A stretch of DNA of 61,464 bases from Dyella silvatica (GTDB lineage: Bacteria > Pseudomonadota > Gammaproteobacteria > Xanthomonadales > Rhodanobacteraceae), in NCBI RefSeq assembly GCF_026283955.1, contig NZ_JAPDPE010000015.1, positions 1 through 61,464 of the forward strand, in the 5' to 3' direction. A program made the position numbers and the translations under genes. This document shows positions 1 to 12,000 of this stretch, piece after piece. The notes under the pieces were generated by a model, which was not told the origin of the DNA, made no database searches, and saw only the letters and a program-made list of their open reading frames with translations. Position 1 is the first letter of the stretch. Every line of letters begins with the position of its first letter.

Positions 1-3000
1 CATGGCACCGGAACCAGCCTGGGCGATCCGATCGAGATCGCGGGATTGAGCAAGGCGTTCGGCCACTGGACCCAGGACAAGCAGTACTGCGCGATCGGCT
101 CGGCCAAATCGAATATCGGTCACTGCGAGAGCGCGGCGGGCATCGCCGGCGTCACCAAGGTGCTGCTGCAGCTGAAGCACCGGCAGTTGGCGCCGAGCCT
201 GCACTCCAGCGTATTGAACCCGAACATCGACTTTGCCGGCACGCCGTTCGTGGTGCAGCAGACGCTGTCGCCGTGGGAGCGACCGGTGGTCGTAACGGAT
301 GGCGTCAGCAAGACCTACCCGCGTGCCGCGGGCATCTCCTCGTTCGGTGCGGGCGGGGCGACTGCGCATGTAGTGATCGAGGAATACGAAGCACCGGCAC
401 GAGCTCATGTGACGAGCCAAGGCCCGGCCCTGGTGGTGTTGTCGGCGCGCAGCGAGGAACGGCTGCGTGAACAGGTAGCGCAGCTGGCTGCGTTCCTGGA
501 AGGGCATGAAATTGATGCAACGCTGCATCTCGATGAGCTGGCCTACACACTGCAGGTCGGCCGCGAGGCGATGGACGAGCGTCTGGGTATCGTGGTTCAC
601 ACGCTGGACGAACTGCGCGCCGCGCTGGCCGGTTATCTGGATGGCGAGACCAGCGGCGAGCAAGAGATCTACCGCGGCCAGGTGAAGCGGACCAAGGACG
701 TACTCAGGTCGCTGGCTGGCGACCCGGGGATGGATACCTTGCTGTCCGGCTGGGTCGCGCAAGGCCAGCACGGCAAGTTGCTGGACCTGTGGGTGAAGGG
801 CCTGCCGGTGGCGTGGGCGATGCTGTACGGCGCGTTGCGGCCGCGACGGATCAGCCTGCCGACGTATCCGTTCGCGCGCGAGCGCTACTGGCTCGATACC
901 CGTTCGCAACACGTGGCGGCGTCCGCTGCCGCGGTGCTGCATCCGCTGCTGCACCGGAACACTTCCGATGTGGCCGGCCTGCGCTTTACCACGCGGCTTT
1001 CAGGCCACGAGTTCTATCTGGCCGATCATCTGGTGCGTGGAACGTGCGTCCTGCCGGGGGCCGCGCAGATGGAGATGGCGCGTTGCGCTGCGCGTGAAGC
1101 GCTCGGCGACGACCACGGCTTGCAGCTGCGGGATATGGCGTGGACGCGCCCGGTGACCGTGGGCGCGGATGGCCTCGATCTGCATATCGCGCTCTATCCG
1201 CAAGCCTCCAGCGAGCTGCCGTTCGAGATCTATAGCGACGGCGGCCACGGCGAGGCGGTGGTGTACAGCCGCGGCACGCTGGCGGTCACCGAGTTGCCGA
1301 TGGCGGCAACGCACGATTTGTCTGCGCTGCGTGGCGATTGCTCGGCCGTCCATCTGGCGGCGGAGCAGTGCTATGCGCTGTTCGGGCAGATGGGCCTGGA
1401 CTATGGGCCGACCTTCCAGGGGCTGGCGGAACTGTGGGTGGGGCCGAGACAAGTGCTGGCGCGCATTGCGCTGCCAGCCACCGCGCCGCGGGAGGGTTAT
1501 GGGCTGCATCCCAGCCTGCTCGATGCGGCCTTGCAGGCCACTGTCGGTATGCAAGTCGATACGGCGACCGGCAAGGCCGACACCACGCCGGTGCTGCCGT
1601 TTGCGCTGGACGTGCTGGAGATGCTGCGTCCATGCACGCCTTCGATGTGGGCGGTAGTGCGCCCAAGCAGCGGTAGCAACGCCGGTGACGCCGTGCGCCG
1701 GCTCGATGTGGATCTGTGCGACGAGCAAGGTGCGGTATGCGTGCGTCTGCGCGGTTTCAGTCTGCGACCGATGCTGGGAGCGCCGGCGGTAGCCAAGCCG
1801 TCGTCCGCGGCGCCGATCCAGACACTTATGTTTCAGCCCGCATGGCATTCGCGCCCGGCCGCGAAGGGTGCGAACCCTGGCTATGCCAGGCATGTGGTGC
1901 TGTTGGGTGTGGATACGCATATCGCACACGTGCTGCCGGATGCGATCTGCGTGCGGCTGCCGACTGGACCCGATGCTGCTAAGGGCTATATGGAAGCCGC
2001 GGGCGTCCTGCTGGAACAGCTGCAGAACTGGAACGGCCAGAGCGGAACCTTGTTGCTGCAGGTCGTCGTTCCCGATCGCGGTGTGCAACAGACCCTGCGT
2101 GGCCTTGGCGGCATGTTGCGTACAGCGCAACTGGAAAACCCGCGCATCGCCGGCCAGATCATCAGCGTCGAGCCGGGCCAGGATGTCGCCCAGGCGCTAC
2201 TGGACAACCGCGGCGACGACGCGCAGCAGGTGCGCTACATCAACGGCGAGCGGCAGCTGGCGGGATGGGATGCGCATGAGGATGTCGCCGAGGCACCTAT
2301 GCCGTGGAAGGCACAAGGTGTCTACCTGATCACCGGTGGTGCCGGTGGGCTAGGCCTGATCTTCGCGCGAGAGATCGCGCGGCGGGTTCGCAACCCGGTG
2401 CTGATCCTGAGCGGCCGTTCGGCGCTGAGCGAAAGCATTAAGGCCAACCTCCGCGAGCTCGAAACACTGGGTGCGGTGGTGCGCTATCACGCGGTGGATG
2501 TCACCGACGCGACGGCGCTAACGGCGCTGGTGCACGGTATTCCGGAGGAGTTCGAAGGCCTCGACGGCATCATCCACAGCGCCGGCGTGCTACGCGATGG
2601 CTATCTGGCCGGCAAGACGCAGCAGCAGTTGCGCGACGTGCTGGGCGCCAAGGTGGCCGGCACACTGAATCTGGACGAAGCCAGCCGCGACATGCCGCTG
2701 GATTGCTTTATCACCTTCTCGTCGATTGCCGGCGCGCTCGGCAATATCGGGCAGGCCGACTACGCCGCGGGCAATGCCTTCATGGATGCGTTCGCGCACT
2801 ACCGCGGCGAGCTGGTAGCCAAGGGGCAGCGCCGCGGGCGCACGCTGTCGGTGAACTGGCCGTTGTGGGACGAGGGAGGCATGCAGGTGGACGCCGCGAC
2901 GCGCGCCATGCTGGTGCGACAGTTGGGCATGCATGCCTTGGCGACCGATAGCGGCGTTGCGGCGCTGCGCCGGGCATGGGCCGGCACGCAGCACCAGGCG

Positions 3001-6000
3001 CTGGTGATGGCGGGCGATGCCGCGCGCATCCGCCAGGTGCTTTCGGGTCAGCCGGAGGCAGCGGAGGCCCAGGCGCCTCGGGATGAAGCCGCCGCTGTGG
3101 CGCAGCCGTCGTCGGACCAGCTTGTGCGCGAACTGGTCGGCGTGGCTGCGGCACTGATCAAGGTCAAGCCGCAAGACATCGACGACGAGACGTCCCTGAG
3201 CGAGTACGGCTTCGATTCGATCACCTTCACCGAATTCGCCAATGCGCTGAACCAGCGGTATGGGTTGGAGCTGAAGCCGACGGTCTTCTTTGAATACCCG
3301 CTGCTGGCAGGGCTGGCTGAGCATCTGGCGCGCGCGTACCCGGCGATCGCCGGCGCAGCTGCCAGCGAAACCAGCGTAACCAGCGTAACCGCGCGCGTCG
3401 CGACGGCGGCCATAACGACGCCGGTGGTGGAGTCCACGCCGGTCATGGCATCCCAGCGTCGCGCCGCGCGGGCGTGGGGTCGCCCGGTGGAGTCCGGCAA
3501 GCAAGTGCCTGTGCCTGTCATCGAGGAGGCACCGACCGTCGTGGCGCCGCCGATACCAGCAGGGATACCGCGCGTGTCGCGCGACGCGGCGTTGCCGCTA
3601 TCGTTCGCGCAACAGCGCCTGTGGTTCCTCGACCAGTACGAGTCCCGCCGCGAGATCTATAACCTGGCCGCCGCCGCGCGCCTGACGGGGCGGCTCAACG
3701 TGGACGCGCTGGCGCGCACGCTGAATGCAATCGTGCGTCGCCATGAAGCGCTGCGCACCACGTTTGCGCTGGCGGGGGACGAGCCGGTACAGCGCATCGC
3801 GGCAGCGCCATCGCTGGCGCTGCCGGTGATGGACCTGAGCCACCTGCCACCCGCGCAACGCGAAGCGGAGGCGCGCCTGCGCTTGCAGGAAGCGGCGGTC
3901 GCTCCCTTCGAGCTGTCGACAGGGCCGCTGATCCGCCCGAGTCTGCTCAAACTGGCCGACGACGAGCATGTCCTGCTGCTGGCGATGCACCACATCGTGT
4001 CGGATGGATGGTCGATGGGCGTGGTGGTGCGCGAGATGGCGGCCCTGTACGCCGCCTTTGTCGAAGGGCGGCCGTCGCCGCTGCCGGAGCTGCCGATCCA
4101 GTACGCCGACTTTGCGCACTGGCAGCGGGCCTGGCTGCAGGGCGAGGTGCTGGAGCGCCAGTTGAATTACTGGAAGCGGCAACTGGCGGACAGCCCGAGC
4201 CTGCTGGCGCTGCCGACCGACCGGCCGCGTCCGCCGCAGGCCAGCCACGCTGGTGCGACGGTGCCGTTCGCGATACCGGCGGCACTGGTGACGCAACTGC
4301 AGTCGCTGGGCCGGGCTACGCAGAGCACGCTGTTTATGGCACTGAGCGCGGCCTTTAATGTGCTGCTGGCGCGCTATTCAGGGCAGAGCGATATCTGCAT
4401 CGGCACGCCGATCGCCAACCGCAATCGCGCGGATATCGAAGGCCTGATCGGCTTCTTCGTCAATACGCTGGTGTTGCGCACGCAAGTGGATCTGCAACGC
4501 GGCTTCACCGAGCTGCTCGGGCAGGTACGCCAGCACATGCTGGAGGCCTATGCCCACCAGGATGTGCCGTTCGAGCAGTTGGTGGAAGCGCTGCAGACGG
4601 AACGCCATACCAGCTACACGCCGCTGTTCCAGGTGATGCTGGTATTGCAGAACATGCCGACGGACGAGCAGTTGCTGCCGGGGCTGTCGCTAAGCTTGAA
4701 GGAAAGCGAGAGCGTCACCTCGAAGTTCGACCTGACGCTGACTCTTGCGAAGGGGCGGAATGGCCTGGAGGGTTGCTTCGAGTACAGCACGGAGCTGTTC
4801 GACGCCGGCACGATCGAGCGGATGGCCGGCCACTTCAGCCGCTTGTTGCAGGCGATCGCGGCCGCGCCGGAACGCCCGGTGGGCGAGCTGGCGATGCTGG
4901 GCGAAGCCGAGCGTCAGCAACTGCTGTATGCGTTCAACGAGACGGGCATGGTGGCTCCGCCTAGTACGCCTGACGCGCGCATGCTGCACGAGCTGTTTGA
5001 AGCGCAGGCGACGCGGACGCCGCACGCTGTCGCCGTGACCTACGAGGACGCGTCGCTGTCCTACGCGGAACTCAACGCGCGGGCCAACCGCCTGGCACGC
5101 CATCTGCGCGGCCTGGGCGTGGGACCGGACGTGCTGGTGGGCCTGTGCGTGCCGCGCTCGGTGGACATGATCGTGGGCCTGCTCGCCGTACTGAAGGCCG
5201 GCGGCGCCTATGTGCCGCTCGACCCGGCGTATCCGGCCGACCGCCTGAGCTACACCCTGGCCGACAGCGCGCCGGTGGCGGTGCTGGTCAACGGCTGGGA
5301 AAACCTGCCGCCGGCGGTACAGGACATGCTGCTGGCCGCGGCAGCGCCGGTGCTGGATCTGCGCAGCGGCGCACAGGCGTGGGCGAAGGCGGACTCCAGC
5401 AATCTCGACGCCGCATCGATCGGCCTGCAAGCGCATCACCTCGCCTACATCATTTATACCTCCGGCTCCACCGGCCAACCCAAGGGCGTGATGGTGGCGC
5501 ATGGCAATGTGATGCGGCTGCTGTCGTCCACCGATCATTGGTACGGCTTCGGGCCGCACGACGTGTGGACCTTGTTCCACTCGTTCGCCTTCGATTTCTC
5601 GGTGTGGGAAATCTGGGGCGCGCTCGCCTATGGCGGCAAGCTGGTGGTGGTGCCGCAGGCGGTGACGCGTTCGCCGTCGGAGTTCTATGACTTGCTATGC
5701 GAGCAGGGCGTGACCGTGCTCAACCAGACGCCGAGCGCGTTCCGGCAGTTGATCGCCGCGCAGGGCGAGCAGGGCAAGGCGCATCGTTTGCGTTACGTGG
5801 TGTTCGGCGGCGAGGCGCTGGAGCTGAGCGCGCTCAAGCCCTGGTACGAGCGGCCGGTGAACGCCGCTACGCGCCTGGTCAATATGTACGGCATCACCGA
5901 AACGACTGTGCACGTGACCTATCTGGCGCTGGAGCCGTCGGATGCGTATCGCGTCGGCCCCAGCCCGATCGGCCGGCAGATTCCCGACCTGCAACTGTAT

Positions 6001-9000
6001 GTGCTGGACGCGCATCGCCAGCCGGCGCCGATCGGCGTGGCGGGCGAGCTCTATGTGGGCGGCGCGGGCGTGGCGCGCGGCTATCTCAACCGGCCGGAAC
6101 TCACGGCCGAGCGCTTTATCGTCCATCCGTTCGTTGATGATCCGCAGGCGAAGCTCTACAAGACCGGCGACGTCGGCCGCTGGCTGGCGGATGGCAGCGT
6201 CGAGTACCTCGGCCGCAACGACGAGCAGGTCAAGATTCGCGGCTTCCGCATCGAGCTGGGCGAGATCGAGGCGCGCGTCGCCGATCATCCGGCGGTACGC
6301 GAGGCGCTGGTGCTGGTGCGTGAAGACCAGCCCGGCGACAAGCGGCTGGTGGCCTACGTGGTGGCGCGCGACGGGCGGGCCATGCCCGACGAGGCGCAGT
6401 TGCGCGCCGCGGTGGGTAAGCACTTGCCTGAGTACATGGTGCCGAACCATTTCGTGGTGCTCGACAGCTTTCCGCTGACGGCCAACGGCAAGCTCGACCG
6501 CAAGGCACTGCCGGCGCCGGATACGACGCGCAGCGAGGCGGCCTATGTCGCGCCGCGCACGCCGGTGGAGGAAGTGATTGCCGGTATCTGGGCGGAAGTG
6601 TTGAAGCTGGACAAGGTCAGCGTCCACGACGACTTTTTCGCCCTGGGCGGCCACTCCTTGCTCGCCATTGCGATGATCGAGCGGATGCGCCGCGTGGAGC
6701 TGTCGGTGGATATCCGCCAGTTCTTCGCCGAGCCCACCGTGGCGGCGCTGGCCGTGGCGTCGAACAAGGGCGGCAGCGAGATCGCGGTGCCGGCCAACGG
6801 AATTCCGGTCGGCTGCACGCGGATCACGCCGGACATGGTGACCCTGGTGCAGCTCAGCGACGAAGAGCTTGCCGCTATCGCTGAACATGTGCCGGGCGGT
6901 GCGGCGAATATCCAGGACATTTATCCGCTGGCGCCGGTGCAGGAGGGCCTGCTGTTCCATCACCGCATGGCGGAAGAGCGCGATGCGTACCTGATGGAGA
7001 TGCTGTGGGCGTTCGACACGCGCGGCCTGCTCGACCGATTTGTGGCGGCGCTGGAGACGGTGATTGCGCGGCATGACGCCTTGCGCACGGCCATGCATTG
7101 GGAAGGCCTGGCCGAACCGGTGCAGGTGGTGTGGCGACAGGCACCGCTGCCGCTCGAAGAGGTCAGCCTGGACCAGAGCGGCGATGTGGCGGCGCAACTG
7201 AGCGAGCGTTACAACCCGCTGAACTATCGCCTGGATGTGCGGCAGGCGCCGCTGATCCGCTGCTTCGTGGCGGAGGATGCGCAGCAGGGCCGCTGGCTGA
7301 TGCAGGTGATGCTGCATCACCTGATCGACGACAACACCTCGCTCAAACTGCTGATGGGCGAGTTGAAGGCCATCCTCGAAGGGCAGGGCGGCACGCTGCC
7401 CGAACCGCTGCCGTACCGCAACTTCGTGGCTCAGGCTCGACTTGGTGTAAGCCAGGCGGAGCATGAGGCGTTCTTCCGCCCGATGCTGGCGCATGTCGAC
7501 GAGCCCACCGCACCGTTCGGCCTGCTGGATGTGCAGGGTGACGGCACGGAGATCGCCGAGGCACAGCTCAAGGTCGAGACCTTGCTGGGGCGGCGCCTGC
7601 GGCAGCAGGCGCGCAAGCTCGGCGTGAGCACGGCCAGCCTGATGCATCTGGCGTGGGCGCAGGTGCTGTCGCGCCTCTCGGGGCGGCAGGACGTGGTGTT
7701 CGGTACGGTGCTGTTCGGCCGCATGCAGAGCGGCGAAGGTGCGGACCGCGTGCTGGGTATCTTCATCAATACCTTGCCGGTGTGCATTCCCATCGGCACG
7801 AAGCCGGTGCTCGACGGCGTGCGCGATACGCACGCGACCCTGACCCGGCTGCTGCGACACGAGCACGCGTCGCTGGCGCTGGCGCAGCGCGCCAGTGGCG
7901 TGGCGGCGCCGACGCCGCTGTTCTCGTCGCTGCTCAACTATCGCCACAACGCCGGTGCCGATGCGTCCGCCATCGACGTGCTGGAGGGCCTGCGGCCGAT
8001 CAAGGTAAAGGAACGCACCAACTATCCGTGCCTGGTGTCGATCGACGATTCGGGCGACGGCTTCGGTATCGCGGTGCAAATCCCGGGCGAGGAGCGCGCG
8101 CGGCGGGTGTGCCAGTACATGCATACCGTGCTTGGGGAACTGGCCGACGCGCTGGAGAACCAGCCGGAGGCCTCGATCGACAGCCTGGAGGTGATGCCGG
8201 TCGCCGAGCGGCAGTTGCTATTGGATGATTGGAACGCTGCGACGGTGGTGGCGTCGTCAACCGCGACGCCGGCCATCCAGGCTTTGTTCGAAGCGCAGGT
8301 CGCGCGCACGCCGGATAGCGTGGCGCTCATGCATCGCGGCACCGCGCTGAGCTATGCCGAGTTGAACCGGCGTGCCAATCGCCTGGCGCACCATCTGCGG
8401 CGACTGGGCGTCGGTCCGGATGTGCTGGTGGGTGTATGCATGGCGCGCACGCCCGACCTGGTGGTGAGCCTGCTCGCGGTGCTGAAGGCGGGCGGTGCCT
8501 ATGTGCCGCTGGACCCGGCCTATCCGGCGGGGCGCATCGCCACGATGCTGCTCGATGCGCAGCCGCGAGTGCTGCTGACGCAGGAAGCATTGCAGCTGGA
8601 GTTGCCCGTGGTGGACGGGATGACGGTGATTCGTGTCGATGCCGCCGGCGCGTTGTGGACCGGCGAGCGCGACGACCATCCTTCATCCGTTACCCGTGGC
8701 GATCACCTGGCTTATGTGATCTACACGTCGGGCTCGACCGGCAAACCCAAGGGGGTGGGGATTCAGCACCGCAACGCGGTGGCCTTTATCGATTGGGCTC
8801 AGGCCACCTTTGACCGCGACAGTTTGAGCAAGGTGCTGGCCTCGACCTCGGTCTGCTTCGACCTGTCCATCTTCGAGCTGTTCGTGCCACTCAGTCAGGG
8901 CGGTGCCGCCTGGCTGGTCGACAACATCCTCGACTTCATGGAACACGCCGACGCGTTGCCGGTGACGCTGGTAAACACGGTGCCTTCGGCCATGGCGGAA

Positions 9001-12000
9001 GTACTGCGCGGCCGCGGGCTGCCGGCGTCGGTGAAGGTGGTGAACCTGGCCGGCGAGGCGTTGGCGAACACGCTGGCGCAGGCGTTGTATCAGCAGCCGT
9101 CGGTGGAGCAGGTCTACAACCTGTACGGTCCGTCGGAAGACACGACGTATTCGACCTTCACCCTGGTGGTGAAGGGATCGACCACGCCGGTGTCGATCGG
9201 TCGACCGATTGCCGGCACGCAGACCTACATCCTCGATGCGCAGTGGGAGCCGGTGCCGCTGGGCGTGGCCGGCGAGCTGTTCATTGCCGGTGACGGCCTG
9301 GCGCGCGGCTATCTGCAACGGCCGGAACTGACAGCGGAGAAGTTTGTCCCGAACCCCTTCAGTGCCGTGCCGGGTGCATGCATGTACCGCACCGGCGATC
9401 TGGTCCGCTACCGGGCGGATGGCGAGATCGAGTACCTGGGCCGTATCGATCACCAGGTGAAGGTGCGCGGCTTCCGCATCGAGCTGGGCGAGATCGAGTC
9501 CGCGCTGCAGGCGCTGGCCAGCGAAGTGGTGGTGCTGGCGCGCGAGGACCATGCGGGCGACAAGCGTCTGGTGGCTTATCTGGTCGCGCACGAAGGGCAG
9601 ACGTTGCCTGACGAGGCCGGTCTGCGGGCGCTGCTGTCGCAGACGCTGCCCGAGTACATGGTGCCGAGCTATTTCATCGTGCTGGAACGGATGCCGCTGA
9701 CGCCGAACGGCAAGGTCAACCGCGGCGTGCTGCCGGCGCCGGACATGACACGCAGCGAGGCGGGTTATGTCGCCCCGCGCACGCCCGCGGAAGAAATCAT
9801 GGCGGGCCTGTGGGCGGAAGTACTGAAGCGGGATCGGGTCGGCATGCACGACGACTTTTTCGCACTGGGAGGTCACTCGCTGTTGGCAACGCAGCTGGTG
9901 TCACGCGTGCAACGTGCCTGGCGCGTCGAACTGCCATTGCGTGCCTTATTCGACGCACCCACGGTGGCGGCATTGACGCGTCGGGTGGCCGATGCCGATA
10001 GCGGGGCCGGCGCGCCGCCGCTGCAGCCGGTAGGACGCGATACGCCATTGGCGTTGTCGTTCGCCCAGACGCGCCTGTGGTTTCTCGATCAGCTCGATCG
10101 CCAGAGCGCGCTGTACAACATCCCGCTGACGTTGCGTCTGTCCGGCGATCTGGATATCGATGCGCTGGGCCGTACGCTCGATGAGATCCTGCTACGCCAC
10201 GAGGCGCTGCGCACACGATTTGCTGAGCAGGACGGCTCGCCCGTGCAGATCGTGATGCCGGCCACGGCCTTGCTGCTGGCCGTGAGCGATCTCTCCGAGC
10301 TGCCATCGAGGGAACGGCAGGTGGAAGCGCACCGCCTGTTGATGGAAGAAACGCAGACGCCGTTTGACCTGGAGTCCGATCTGCTGATCCGCGGCGCACT
10401 GCTGCGACTCGATGCGCAGGAGCACATCCTGCTGCTGACCATGCACCATATCGTGTCGGATGGCTGGTCGATGGGCGTGGTGGTGCGCGAGATGGCGGCG
10501 TTGTACCAGGCCTTTACCGAAGGCCGGCCGTCGCCGTTGCCGGCGTTGCCGATCCAGTACGCCGACTTTGCGCACTGGCAGCGTGAGTGGCTGCGCGGCG
10601 AGGTGCTGGAGCGACAGCTGAGTTACTGGAAACGGCAGCTGGCCGATAGCCCGAGTCTGCTGGCCTTGCCCACGGACCGGCCGCGGCCGGCGCAGTCGAG
10701 CCATGTCGGCGCGACGCTGCCGTTCGCGGTGCCGGCGGCGTTGGTGTCAGGCCTGCAGGCGCTCGGCCGACGGACCCAGAGCACGCTGTTCATGACGCTG
10801 TGCGCGGCCTTCAACGTGCTGCTGGCCCGCTATTCGGGGCAGAGCGACATCTGCATCGGCACGCCAATCGCCAACCGCAACCGCGCCGACATCGAAGACT
10901 TGATCGGGTTCTTCGTCAACACGCTGGTGCTACGTACCCAGGTGGATCTGACGCTCGACTTCGATGGCTTGCTGCAGCAAGTGCGACAGCACACGCTGGA
11001 TGCGTATGCGCACCAGGACGTGCCGTTCGAGCAGCTGGTCGAAGCGTTGCAGCCGGAACGCCACACCAGCTACACGCCGTTGTTCCAGGTGATGCTGGCG
11101 CTGCAGAACATGCCGATAGGCGAGCTGACCCTGCCGGGCGTGTCGATGAACCTGCTGGAAAGCAACGGCGTCACCGCCAAGTTCGACCTCATGCTGACCC
11201 TGACCGAGGGCAGGGAGGGCTTGCAGGGCTGCTTCGAGTACAGCACCGAGCTGTTCGATGTGCGCACGATCGAACGCATGGCGGGGCACTTCACCCGTCT
11301 ACTGCAGGCAATCGTGGCCGAGCCGGGCCGCCCGCTTGGCCAGCTGGCGATGCTGGACCAAGCCGAGCGTCACCAACTGCTGTCTGCGTTCAACGACACC
11401 GCTACGGTTTATCCGGAGCTGGAGCCCAACACGCAGACGCTGCATGAGTTGTTCGAAGCCCAGGCGTCGCGGACGCCCGAGCAGGTGGCCGTGGTGTACG
11501 AAGGCGAGTCGCTGACCTATGCGGAACTCAACCTTCGGGCCAACCGTCTGGCGCGTCATCTGCGTACGCTGGGCGTCGGTCCGGATGTATTGGTGGGGTT
11601 GTGCGTGGAACGGTCGGTGGCGATGATCGTCGGCCTGCTAGGTGTGTTGAAGGCCGGCGGTGCCTATGTGCCGCTCGATCCGAGTCACCCTTCGGATCGC
11701 CTGGCAGCCATCGTGGACGATGCGAAGCCGGCGGTGATCCTGACGCAACAGCCTGTGCGCGATGCGCTGCCAGCGGCACCAGGTTCACCGGTGTTCTGTC
11801 TGGATAGCGACGCGGATGCATTGGCTGCTTACAGCGACAGCCATCTGGATCACCACGCCCAACCGCACAACCTGGCCTATGTGATCTACACCTCGGGCTC
11901 GACTGGCATGCCCAAGGGCGTCATGGTCGAACACCGTTCCATTCTGAACCTGTGGTCGAGCCTGGAGCGCGTGGCCTTTGCCGCATGCGGACAAGCGGCG

